This document shows, piece after piece, positions 9,068 through 16,986 of a stretch of DNA of 37,559 nt (position 1 is its first letter; every line of letters begins with the position of its first letter). A model generated the notes under the pieces. That model was not told the DNA's origin. It made no database searches and saw only the letters and a program-made list of their open reading frames with translations. A program made the position numbers and the translations under genes. The stretch comes from an uncultured Moraxellaceae bacterium (GTDB taxonomy: Bacteria; Pseudomonadota; Gammaproteobacteria; Pseudomonadales; Moraxellaceae): the NCBI GenBank assembly GCA_913057715.1, contig CAJXOR010000013.1, positions 1 through 37,559 of the forward strand, read 5' to 3'.

Positions 9068-10939
9068 TTATGAGGCTTTACGTCCAAATCCATTGAAGTT
9101 AAGCGGGAAAGACAATCCAACCGCTACGTCAGGCGAGTCTTCGGTTAAGCCGAAGCCAACTGAGGTATTGACGATGGTTTTAGGTGAAACACGAACACCC
9201 AGAGCAAAGTTCATGATTGCGCTAGTTTGGTCAGCCGACGAGGAAGTACGCTCTACAACCTGCCCAGAAGTCTCATCACGCTCTTGTACGGTAAACTCAC
9301 TTCCGACAGCAAAGGATTGCTGGTACGACATGGTTAGCGATACGTCATAGTTCAAAGAGTAAGCGAAGCCGACTGCCAGTCCAGCCCCTAGGTTGGGTTT
9401 AACCCCAACAAGCGTTCTGCTTCCACCCAAAGGTTGGCTAATGTCGCTTTGCTCAAAGCCATAGTTCAATGAACCCGATGCAAAAAGCACAACTGGATCG
9501 ACGTATTTACGCGTGCTAACACCGCCGCCTACTGAGTAGTATCCTTTACCGGTTGACAGCTCAGTTGCGCTGTTAATCTCGTAAGGACTATCACCTGTTT
9601 TAAGTGACACGTTACCGTTGAAGATTAAGGGTAAGCGGTCTCTCTCAAGCGGGAAGGGCTCCCATCTTGCACCTAGGGAGATATCTCCCAAGCCAACTGT
9701 TTGAGCGTCTTTAACCAAATCTGTTTTAGCTACGATGGGTAAATCCGCACTAACGGTTAAGTTGTCGCGCAAACCATACTGAACATCAAAGCTATTGATC
9801 AGCGTGTGCTGAGCGTCTTCGAATATACGGAAGCGAGAAATATTAGAAGAACCCTCTTCAGTCGCAATATCAATTTGTGAATCACGATAGTAGGTGTAGT
9901 TCGCGTCATAGTTAAGCGCCCAATCACCCTCTTTGACTAGTGAGTAACGCTTTTCACTTGAGGTCAGAACCTCTTCCAAGTTGCTCTGTGCTGTTGCATC
10001 GTCTTCTTGGGCGCCTAACGCCGCATCAGCAGAGACCGGTTCTGGAACTAAAGACTGCGTCTCAGCAACCACCGGGGTACTTGGAGCCACTACTGGAACT
10101 GCAGGGGCTGCGATAGAAGAGCTTGTGACAGATGCTGAAGGAGAGGTGAGTTCGGGGTCCACAGCAACAGGGGTAACCTGCTCAGACTGAGCAGTCATAG
10201 ATTCAGCTTCAGTGTAAGCAGAATCATCTATGGCAGGTGTCTGCTCTCTTAAGGCTAAGTCAGTCTGATCGGCCTGCGATTCTGCGATCAGTGCAGAGTC
10301 AGTTTGATCATCATAATCAGTTGTAACATCGATAAAGTCGCCCTGAGCACTGATGTCAGCACTGCTCACTGGGTCTACCATCATAGTCGATTGTCTAGGA
10401 GTCGCTTGGTAACTATCAGCTGACTCAGAGTAAACCTCAGTGGCATCAATTAAATCAGTATCACCAGCGACGGAAGTCTCATCGGGTTCTTCATCTGCTT
10501 GATAGTTCATGGCAACGAGGTCAACACGATCTGACTGACCAATCAAGGCAGCCGTGTCAACTGGGTAATCAACTAATTGTGTGTTGCTGCTGTCAGACTC
10601 TGAGTAATCGAACAATCTCTCAAGAGATGCTTGCATCTGAACTGGCTGAAACTGTTGCGAGGTCATATCAGCCGCAATCATGCCAGCGACGTTTTGAGTC
10701 TGGCCGATCAAATCGGATGTTAAGGGATCAATCGACTTAAACAAGCTGTTATCAGCAGCATAAAGTTGCTGATTGCTGTCAGATGATTTTGTATAACCAA
10801 ACGCATCTGCACCAGTTTCGCTTAACTTATTAAAGTTATGGCTTTGGTAATCGACAAAGTACCCACCAGCTTGCGCCTGGGCAGTCATCGCCAGAATCAC
10901 ACTGGCGGCTAAAGCGGTTTTTTCTAATGACTGATTCAT
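9068..10939 (-). CDS. filC: FilC-type outer-membrane protein with long acidic N-terminal region
   Basis: The 623-residue product has a signal peptide ending AQAQA (cleavage near residue 24). Residues ~25-325 are very acidic and rich in Asp, Ser, Thr, Gln and Ala, end in a Pro/Val/Ala-rich stretch, contain no cysteine and are probably disordered. From about residue 326 (RYSLVKEGDWALNYDANYTYY) it becomes a transporter-like beta-barrel domain of alternating strands, with GLGDISLGARW and SFPLNFNGFGRKAS at the end. Loosely repeated ALIGQS/ALIAES/DLIGQT motifs occur in the acidic part. The gene follows filB by 35 bases. The position and C-terminal barrel fit the FilC family; whether the acidic extension is present in other FilC proteins I cannot say. 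Confidence 0.65.
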   Translation of the reverse strand: MNQSLEKTALAASVILAMTAQAQAGGYFVDYQSHNFNKLSETGADAFGYTKSSDSNQQLYAADNSLFKSIDPLTSDLIGQTQNVAGMIAADMTSQQFQPVQMQASLERLFDYSESDSSNTQLVDYPVDTAALIGQSDRVDLVAMNYQADEEPDETSVAGDTDLIDATEVYSESADSYQATPRQSTMMVDPVSSADISAQGDFIDVTTDYDDQTDSALIAESQADQTDLALREQTPAIDDSAYTEAESMTAQSEQVTPVAVDPELTSPSASVTSSSIAAPAVPVVAPSTPVVAETQSLVPEPVSADAALGAQEDDATAQSNLEEVLTSSEKRYSLVKEGDWALNYDANYTYYRDSQIDIATEEGSSNISRFRIFEDAQHTLINSFDVQYGLRDNLTVSADLPIVAKTDLVKDAQTVGLGDISLGARWEPFPLERDRLPLIFNGNVSLKTGDSPYEINSATELSTGKGYYSVGGGVSTRKYVDPVVLFASGSLNYGFEQSDISQPLGGSRTLVGVKPNLGAGLAVGFAYSLNYDVSLTMSYQQSFAVGSEFTVQERDETSGQVVERTSSSADQTSAIMNFALGVRVSPKTIVNTSVGFGLTEDSPDVAVGLSFPLNFNGFGRKAS

Positions 10940-10974
10940 GAATTAATTCCCAAATTTATTGCAATCGTTAAGGC

Positions 10975-11814
10975 TTATTTGCGGTTGTAATACAATCTTA
11001 AAGGTACGTCGATCACCTGATTGAAGGTTCTAGAATTTGGATCGGAGTCCACAACTGGTCTTACCGTCGTTGCCAGATCACGAAGCTGATCCGCACGATA
11101 TAGGTTGTCGTTGAAGACAACCGAATCAAAAGCGTGATAATTGACCGTGCTATCTTCAACAATCCTGAGGTCATCTTCATCAACCGCCAGTAAATCAAGC
11201 GTTTTGACATTTGGACCTGGATTAATCATGAACAAGGTCTTGTCCCATACTTCAGCAAAGCGGTTTTCCTTGAAGCTGATGTTGCCCAAGGCTGGATCTG
11301 CTACAAACACTCGACCGTCTTTGTAGCCTTTGTAAACCACAAAGTGATCAAACCCACCATAGCTGATCAACACGATGACAGGTTTATCGAGCTCTTTAAG
11401 ATCCTGCATGTCACCCTTAAAGCCACCACTATCTAAACCAAGTGCAGCTACAAAGCGCTTCATATCTAAGAGAGAAAATGCCCGACGCTCAATGATTCGC
11501 TCTCTTTCGCCGTAGTTAAGCAAACCGTTCATGGTCTGGCGCTCTGTTAGCTGCAAGCCAACGTAGCCATCGAGAAGTGTTGTTAATGCTGCAGATCCGC
11601 AGCTGTAATCAAATGCCTGACGAACTACCCCGCGAAACTTTTGCACCGCGTCAGGAACAACTTGAACAGCGTTTTGATGGTAATAGTCGATATAGCCTTC
11701 GGCTGAGGAGTTCACTTGAGCATAGTGAACCGTACCTGGAGCCTGATCTTGCAAGTCCACGCTTTGGCGTGTTGCAAAAAACAGTAATCCAGAGGCTAAA
11801 GTTGCAACGATCAT
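10975..11814 (-). CDS. filB: FilB-type C39 family cysteine peptidase
   Basis: The 279-residue product starts with a short hydrophobic signal/anchor (residues 1-14), then carries a papain-like C39 peptidase domain. Gln66 and Cys72 lie in RQAFDYSCGSAAL, His157 in GGFDHFVVYKG and Asp173 in VFVADPALGN, so the catalytic set is complete. A ~100-residue C-terminal extension follows with no recognised domain. Most C39 domains are fused to ABC exporters and cut double-glycine leaders in the cytosol; this one stands alone and is exported, as in FilB of Acinetobacter. The start has AGGA five bases upstream. It lies between filA2 and filC, and its likely substrates are the neighbouring FilA proteins (inference). 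Confidence 0.78.
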   Translation of the reverse strand: MIVATLASGLLFFATRQSVDLQDQAPGTVHYAQVNSSAEGYIDYYHQNAVQVVPDAVQKFRGVVRQAFDYSCGSAALTTLLDGYVGLQLTERQTMNGLLNYGERERIIERRAFSLLDMKRFVAALGLDSGGFKGDMQDLKELDKPVIVLISYGGFDHFVVYKGYKDGRVFVADPALGNISFKENRFAEVWDKTLFMINPGPNVKTLDLLAVDEDDLRIVEDSTVNYHAFDSVVFNDNLYRADQLRDLATTVRPVVDSDPNSRTFNQVIDVPLRLYYNRK

Positions 11815-11858
11815 ATGCTTCCTATGCAGTAATCACTCAATCCTTCGAGTGGTGAACA

Positions 11859-11887
11859 AAAATACAGCTAACTTAACTCTCTAACAA
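11859..11887 (-). promoter_or_regulatory. Weak candidate promoter for filB-filF
   Basis: TTGTTA (11882-11887) and TATTTT (11859-11864), minus strand, 17-base spacing; four of six consensus matches each. It lies between the filA2 terminator and filB, where a promoter would be needed if termination is efficient. Weak evidence. Confidence 0.25.
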
Positions 11888-11905
11888 CAATAACTTGAAT
11901 TGGTT

Positions 11906-11936
11906 AAAAAAACACCTTTTTTGGTCATAAAAGGTG
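11906..11936 (-). terminator. Terminator after filA paralogue 2
   Basis: On the minus strand CACCTTTT (11929-11936) pairs with AAAAGGTG (11913-11920) around an 8-base loop and is followed by seven T (11906-11912). The stem is A/T-rich, so termination is probably partial. It lies 20 bases after the filA2 stop and before filB, so it should lower expression of filB-filF relative to filA2. Confidence 0.7.
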
Positions 11937-11956
11937 CTTGATTCTAACTCAAGAAA

Positions 11957-12931
11957 TTACAAACCGGTTATGCCAACCCTTACGTCGTTAAATGAGGCAT
12001 TAGATAAGCTGAAGCTGCCGATAGAAGCATTGCGAAGACCATCTACTGAAGAGATGTTTGTTGTAGAGGTGGGGCTCGTGTCCCCAAAGCTGATGTTACT
12101 TAAAGATGCTTGGGCAATGTTAACGTCGCCAAGGTTCGCCTCTAAACCGGCCTGTGAATCGATATCGATCCTAATACCGTCTGCAAAATCCACTCCGGTT
12201 AAGCTTAGATCAAATCCAAATGAGGACTCAGCAGCAGTAGAGCCTGCCACACCCTCATTATAGCTTAGAAAATTCATGCGGCCAAAGTCCAAGCTCACCA
12301 CGTTAGGGTCGATAACCACCAGAGCACCCTGAGCTTGATTGCCAAGTTCAACTCTAGCGCTGAGCGCTTGAGCTAAGTTAACCGCTATACCTTGGTTACC
12401 AAATTCCAGCATGGTGACTTCACTGGTAGCGATGTTGCGATTTAGAGAGTCTTTGCTAAGCACACCTGGAGAATCAGTGGCCAGCCCAAGTAAAGAAACA
12501 CTCTGCACCGGAATAAAGTAACTACCTGCCTGAGTTTGTATGTTGATACTCGCGATCGGTGCCCCTCCGTTACCGTCCGCATCGATATCTAGTCTTACCG
12601 CTTCAGTCACTGTCGCACAGGTTGCTGACGCGGTTGAGCCTTGGCAGAGTCTGATCCCGCCAGGTGCAAAATTAAAGGAAGCAGCACCAGCACCAGTTGT
12701 GTTTAGGTTAGTTGTGGCAAACCCGTCTTTGTCGACCAATCTCACAGCCTCTAAGCCGATGGTGCCCGCTTCTTGAGTTGCTGATCCGTTTAGGTTGATC
12801 GTCGCAGTTATGCCGTCTTGAGCTGTTTTATCGGAAAGCTGAGCGTCACTCAAGGACTCGAGTGCGTGAAGTTGCGAGCTGAATCCCAAGCAGGTGAGTA
12901 AAGTTATATAAAGCAATCGCTGATTGATCAT
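11957..12931 (-). CDS. filA: FilA-type secreted protein (DUF6160-like), paralogue 2
   Basis: The 324-residue exported protein has a signal peptide MINQRLLYITLLTCLGFSSQ...LHA and mature start LESLSDAQLSDKTAQDGI, the family's N-terminal signature. It shares with paralogue 1 the DIDADGNGGAPI block (residues 115-126 here), an LGN...GA block and a C-terminal series of short beta-like, Asn/Ser/Gly-rich strands ending in GL. Cys96 and Cys105 could form a disulfide absent from paralogue 1. I start at the ATG at 12931 because AGGA lies 7 bases upstream; the GTG two codons earlier abuts that AGGA. A putative structural/adhesin subunit; function is inferred from the family name and context. Confidence 0.72.
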   Translation of the reverse strand: MINQRLLYITLLTCLGFSSQLHALESLSDAQLSDKTAQDGITATINLNGSATQEAGTIGLEAVRLVDKDGFATTNLNTTGAGAASFNFAPGGIRLCQGSTASATCATVTEAVRLDIDADGNGGAPIASINIQTQAGSYFIPVQSVSLLGLATDSPGVLSKDSLNRNIATSEVTMLEFGNQGIAVNLAQALSARVELGNQAQGALVVIDPNVVSLDFGRMNFLSYNEGVAGSTAAESSFGFDLSLTGVDFADGIRIDIDSQAGLEANLGDVNIAQASLSNISFGDTSPTSTTNISSVDGLRNASIGSFSLSNASFNDVRVGITGL

Positions 12932-13083
12932 GGCCACATCCTGTTAGCTAATTCCATACGGACTTCTTGTCCTCAGACGCACTGCTATAAGTGACTCCTT
13001 ATAACGATCAAAACTTACTGCGTCCAACTCATGACTAAATGGGCTAGTTACCCTTAAACACACAACGTCTAGTCAACAATCAA

Positions 13084-13092
13084 ATCATAGCA
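13084..13092 (-). promoter_or_regulatory. Candidate extended -10 promoter for filA2
   Basis: On the minus strand the sequence TGCTATGAT is an extended -10 element (TGn plus TATGAT, five of six). The -35 region is weak, which extended -10 promoters tolerate. It lies downstream of the filA1 terminator and about 150 bases upstream of the filA2 start, implying a long 5' leader. It would give filA2 its own transcription. Confidence 0.45.
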
Positions 13093-13153
13093 GAATTGAC
13101 CAGCACTTCCACTACCAAATGATGATTGACAACACGCGCAGATAAAGGGCAAT

Positions 13154-13178
13154 AAAAAACGGCAGCCGAGGCTGCCGT
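13154..13178 (-). terminator. Strong Rho-independent terminator after filA paralogue 1
   Basis: On the minus strand ACGGCAGCC pairs perfectly with GGCTGCCGT (arms 13170-13178 and 13159-13167) across a minimal loop, followed by TTTTTT (13154-13159) then ATTG. This is a compact GC-rich terminator placed about 45 bases after the filA1 stop, separating filA1 from the rest of the locus. Confidence 0.92.
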
Positions 13179-13223
13179 CTTACACCGTAAACTAAACTAG
13201 GTTCAGCTTACTCAAACAGTCAA

Positions 13224-14045
13224 TTAACGACCTGCAACTGAGATAGTGGTGTTACCAGTGTCTAAACCAACGATTTCGATGTCACCGATAGCAGTACCGT
13301 TGAAGCCGAAGTCAGTGATGTAAACTTGCTGAGTACGGTTTCCAGAGTTAGAGGTGATCTCAAGACCGTTTACGCTGTCGATGTTCACAGTCGCGTCAAC
13401 GATCAAGTCAGTAGATCCGCTGTCAGTGATGTTGATAGTGCCGAGGTTCAAGGTACCAGCAACGCCAGCAGTTGTTCCGCCGTTGTTGTCGACTAGGTTA
13501 GCAGACAAGCTGATACCGCCACCGATGGTAGAATCGATCTTAGCGAATGCGCCGCCGGCCAGCTCGTTACCCAACTGAAGATTGGCAGTAACAGTACCCA
13601 AAGATAAGCTTAAGCCGTCAAGGATAAGTGCTTCGTCAGTAGCGCCACGAACGTTACCATCCAAAGTTCCTGAATCACCCACTGAGATATCGCCGATAGA
13701 GATATCCAAAGGATCAATAGTTACACCCACTTCAAGAATAGGTGCGCCGCCGTTACCGTCAGCGTCGATATCCAGTTGCAGACCCAAGTCACTGATGCTC
13801 AGGTTGTTAACTACGATAGCACCTGCGTCAGATACACCAGCTGTTACTGATGGAGTACCACCGTCGTTGTCATGAATCAAGATCTTGTCAGCGGTCAGAC
13901 CGTTCTGAGTATCAACACGGATGCTGATACCGTCTTGACCAGTAGTAGCAGCCATAGAGTCGTCAGTCATCGCTTCCATAGCGAAAGAAGCTGTGCTCAA
14001 AGCAGCAACAGCAGTAGCCAAGGCCAATTTGTTTAAAAGTTTCAT
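13224..14045 (-). CDS. filA: FilA-type secreted protein (DUF6160-like), paralogue 1
   Basis: The 273-residue product has a clean Sec signal (MKLLNKLALATAVAALSTASFA) and the mature start MEAMTDDSMAATTGQDGI that marks FilA/DUF6160-type proteins. The mature protein is acidic and Gly/Asp/Asn/Thr/Ser-rich, with few Lys and no Cys: a composition typical of exposed beta-rich or fibre-like proteins. DIDADGNGGAPI is at residues 92-103. The start at 14045 is chosen for its AGAGGA site five bases upstream and the signal peptide; an in-frame ATG 21 codons earlier lacks both. It is first in the locus and followed by a strong terminator, suggesting a separate abundant transcript. Function is not demonstrated; possible surface fibre or adhesin subunit. 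Confidence 0.75.
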   Translation of the reverse strand: MKLLNKLALATAVAALSTASFAMEAMTDDSMAATTGQDGISIRVDTQNGLTADKILIHDNDGGTPSVTAGVSDAGAIVVNNLSISDLGLQLDIDADGNGGAPILEVGVTIDPLDISIGDISVGDSGTLDGNVRGATDEALILDGLSLSLGTVTANLQLGNELAGGAFAKIDSTIGGGISLSANLVDNNGGTTAGVAGTLNLGTINITDSGSTDLIVDATVNIDSVNGLEITSNSGNRTQQVYITDFGFNGTAIGDIEIVGLDTGNTTISVAGR

Positions 14046-14324
14046 AGAGTTCCTCTCCATAGGATAAATACGAATTGCTAGCCCTGCCCCGTGAGTTTGG
14101 TTACTCAAGTCTGTGACTGCTTACGCAATCAAATCCTTTTGATATCCTCACTGTCCAAGTCAAGGTGCATCCAGCACTTGTTAAATTACACCCTGTTAAT
14201 CCCCCGTGCAAGGTTTGCCAATCAACAGTGTTATGATTCTGACCAGTGGCTAAAATTTGTAATCCAGAGCTTACGTGAGCCCTCTCAAGCGATGATATTT
14301 TGATCAAAAATTGGTACTCAACTC

Positions 14325-15839
14325 ATGTCTTTAATTCCCTCGCAGCCAATCTCCCGGCTTCAGAATATCAACTTAAGCCAGCTAGGAGACCTAACTGCAC
14401 CTGAGCTACTGATCCTACTTGCTGATCTGCAGCTACCCACTGAATTGAGTCCGGTCTTAAGCTGGCAACGAATCCAGAATCAGCAAATCATAGGTATCGT
14501 AAGCCCTTGGCGATGCAGGGGGCAGTTAACCCAATCCAGTGAACTTAAGCTCAGCTTTTCTGATGACCAGCACATGGATGAGCATTATGAATCAGCCGCT
14601 CTGGGTTATGAGTCTGCATGCAATCAACTGCTAAAAAGTGGTTACTTTAGCCTTGATAGAGGCCACCCTGCTTCATCTAGCGCCAGAGTGTTTGTGCAGC
14701 TAAGTTACGAGGCAAGTGCTCAGAGTTTTGGGGCTATTAGAGCTCACTCAGATGCCAACACTTTTGATTTGATCGTCTACAGCGCATGTTTGGTTAACAC
14801 AGGGGTTGGCTGGCGTTTGGAGTTTGATCCCAGTAGCGACTTCGACGCACCTGAGTTTGCTCGGCAACTCAACTTGCTTTTAGCAGAAGCTCAAGACATT
14901 GATAAGAATGTCACCAGCAATGGCGCATCGAGAGCTCCATACCATCAAGACGAAGAGGGTGACACGCCGCTCATCCCTCCTATTGGTGAGCTAGCCCGAT
15001 CTGCAGCTTGGAGCTTCAGCCAATATATTGATGCCTTTGATCTCGTTCAACGCTACCTGCTGGCCGGTGATGCCTATCAGGTGAATCTGGCTCAGCGGCT
15101 TAAAGTCAGTTTAGGAGACTCAATTAAACCGAGTGACATTACCCACCTGCTTGATGAAGCAACCAGTGCGCCATACGCTGGTGGCACGTTAGAGGGCAAC
15201 TCCGCGTTAATCAGCTGCTCGCCTGAGCTTTTTTTGACCTTTACCAATGAGGCTCAGGCAATACGCTTGATCAGTAGTCCCATCAAGGGGACTCGGCCAC
15301 GAGGGGCAACTTGCGAGCAGGATCTGGCCTTGCGAGGCGAGCTTGAACGATCAGAAAAAGACCGCGCAGAAAACCTCATGATCGTGGATCTGCTTCGCCA
15401 TGATTTGGGCAGGCTTTGTAAGACCGGTAGCGTGAAGGTAGATGAGCTCTTCAAATTGCACAGCTTTGCCCAGGTTCACCACCTCATCAGCACGATCAGC
15501 GGGGAGCTACGAGACGACATGAACCCACTTCAGGCACTGTTTGACGCCTCTCCCGGTGGATCAATCACAGGCGCACCCAAAAAGCGCGCGGTAGAGATCA
15601 TCAATGAGCTGGAAGTTGGCCCCAGAGGCAACTACTGTGGTTCAATCGGCTTTATGGATACTCGGGGAAATGCCAGCTTTAATTTGATGATTCGTACGGC
15701 AGAACTCAACGAAGGTGAGCTTGAAATTTGGGCGGGCGGCGGTATCACCGTCGCCTCAGAAGGTCCTAAAGAGTACCAAGAGTGCTTTGATAAAATCAGC
15801 GGGATGCTAAAGGCAATCGCCCCTCATATAAAGCGCTGA
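14325..15839 (+). CDS. pabB: Aminodeoxychorismate synthase component I
   Basis: PabB aminates chorismate to 4-amino-4-deoxychorismate for p-aminobenzoate and folate synthesis, using ammonia from PabA (not in the window). The C-terminal ~260 residues carry the chorismate-binding fold: DAYQVNLAQRL, SCSPELFL, SSPIKGTRPRG (~residue 318), KDRAENLMIVDLLRHDLGR, LFDASPGGSITGAPKKRAVEII and WAGGGITVASEGPKEY. The lysine in PIKGT is the PabB-type residue; anthranilate synthases have alanine there. At 504 residues it is longer than E. coli PabB (~450), with a looser N-terminal region. It is divergent from filA1 and convergent with hisC. Start is the ATG at 14325, without a strong ribosome-binding site. 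Confidence 0.93.
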   Translation: MSLIPSQPISRLQNINLSQLGDLTAPELLILLADLQLPTELSPVLSWQRIQNQQIIGIVSPWRCRGQLTQSSELKLSFSDDQHMDEHYESAALGYESACNQLLKSGYFSLDRGHPASSSARVFVQLSYEASAQSFGAIRAHSDANTFDLIVYSACLVNTGVGWRLEFDPSSDFDAPEFARQLNLLLAEAQDIDKNVTSNGASRAPYHQDEEGDTPLIPPIGELARSAAWSFSQYIDAFDLVQRYLLAGDAYQVNLAQRLKVSLGDSIKPSDITHLLDEATSAPYAGGTLEGNSALISCSPELFLTFTNEAQAIRLISSPIKGTRPRGATCEQDLALRGELERSEKDRAENLMIVDLLRHDLGRLCKTGSVKVDELFKLHSFAQVHHLISTISGELRDDMNPLQALFDASPGGSITGAPKKRAVEIINELEVGPRGNYCGSIGFMDTRGNASFNLMIRTAELNEGELEIWAGGGITVASEGPKEYQECFDKISGMLKAIAPHIKR

Positions 15840-15888
15840 GCTTTAGCCAATATGTGGCGCTGAGCTTAAGCCTGTTGGTTAAGCTCAG
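15833..15888. repeat. Direct plus inverted repeat at the pabB/hisC 3' ends
   Basis: GCGCTGAGCTTTAG (15833-15846, spanning the pabB stop) is repeated with one mismatch at 15857-15870. The second copy forms the left arm of a perfect 10-bp inverted repeat, CTGAGCTTAA (15860-15869) with TTAAGCTCAG (15879-15888), whose right arm lies in the last codons of hisC. There is no T-run on either strand. It may still protect or end the two convergent transcripts. Confidence 0.5.
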
Positions 15889-16984
15889 ATAGGATTTGCT
15901 CGAGCGCCTCAATCAACGACTTATGGTTTTGCTCAGTCCCCACGGTGATCCTCAAGAAGTCTTTAAGTCTGGGCTTGTTGAAGTGGCGCACCAAGATCTT
16001 GCGCTGCTCAAGCTGCTCATAAAGTGTTGCCGCACCGGCAGGGTGGCTTGCCATGACAAAGTTGGCAGCCGAGGGCAACACATTAAAACCCAGACGCTCC
16101 AGATCGACTATCAATGCATCGCGTAGGCCAGCAACTTGCTGGCAGCGCTTAGCAAAGTAAGCCTCATCCTCAAAAGAAGCGATGGCGCCGGCTTGTGCCA
16201 AACGATCCAAGGGGTAAGAGTTAAAACTGTTTTTTACTCGCGTTAGCGCCTCAATCATAGAGGGTGCTGCCAAGGCATAGCCCACTCTTAAACCAGCGAG
16301 CGCGCGAGATTTAGACAACGTACGCGTGATCACCAAGTTTTCAAATTCAGGCAGAAGCTCCACCGCTGAAACCCCACCAAAATCGATATAAGCCTCGTCG
16401 ATCACCACGGTTGCGTGCGGGTGTTCGCTTAAGATTTTACGGATCGCATCCAGAGGCAAAAGCTTGCCGGTTGGCGCGTTAGGGTTAGCCAGTATGATGC
16501 CATCGCAGGGCGCGCGGTAAGCGTCAGGATCGATCTCAAACTCCGCGTTGAGCGGGATTTGGCGGGCATTTATGCCAAAAAGCTGCGCGTACACCGGATA
16601 AAAACTGTAAGTGATATCTGGATAGAACAGTGGTCTATCTTTTTTGAAAAATGCCGCAAATATATGCGCCAGCACCTCGTCCGATCCGTTGCCAACAAAA
16701 ACCTGATCCTCATTTAACCCATGGTGAGTAGCGATGGCGCCGCGCAGTTTAAGCGACTCAGGTTCAGGATAAAGCCTGAGCGCTGCGCCCTCTTGAGTGA
16801 GAACCGCTGAGATCGCCTTAGCCACCTCCGGCGATGGTCCAAAAGGACTCTCGTTAGTGTTGAGCTTGATCACCTCAGGATCGCTGGTCTGCTGACCGGG
16901 AACATAGGGCGATAAGTTACGAACCAGCGAGCTCCACAGTGGGTTGTGGTTTTCAGTTTTGGAATCAGCAGGTGCCTGGCTCAA
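15866..16984 (-). CDS. hisC: Histidinol-phosphate aminotransferase
   Basis: This PLP enzyme converts imidazole-acetol phosphate and glutamate to histidinol phosphate. The fold-type I signature is clear: KLNTNESPFGPSPEV near the N-terminus, VGNGSDEVL, ILANPNAPTG, VIDEAYIDFGG and the PLP lysine in TRTLSKSRALAGLRVGYALA, ending with RITVGTEQNHKSLIEAL. I place the start at a TTG (16982-16984). It lies 2 bases after the hisD stop, GGAG is six bases upstream (16991-16994), and the protein then has ~372 residues with a short pre-domain. The longer open frame would add 41 residues overlapping hisD, with no homology visible. Last gene of the ibaG-murA-hisG-hisD-hisC unit, probably translationally coupled to hisD. 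Confidence 0.93.
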   Translation of the reverse strand: MSQAPADSKTENHNPLWSSLVRNLSPYVPGQQTSDPEVIKLNTNESPFGPSPEVAKAISAVLTQEGAALRLYPEPESLKLRGAIATHHGLNEDQVFVGNGSDEVLAHIFAAFFKKDRPLFYPDITYSFYPVYAQLFGINARQIPLNAEFEIDPDAYRAPCDGIILANPNAPTGKLLPLDAIRKILSEHPHATVVIDEAYIDFGGVSAVELLPEFENLVITRTLSKSRALAGLRVGYALAAPSMIEALTRVKNSFNSYPLDRLAQAGAIASFEDEAYFAKRCQQVAGLRDALIVDLERLGFNVLPSAANFVMASHPAGAATLYEQLEQRKILVRHFNKPRLKDFLRITVGTEQNHKSLIEALEQILSELNQQA

Positions 16985-16986
16985 GG

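Noticed and set aside
14207-14220. TGGCA...TTGCA upstream of filA1, resembling a sigma-54 promoter
   Set aside because: The GG and GC elements are two bases too close together for a -24/-12 promoter.
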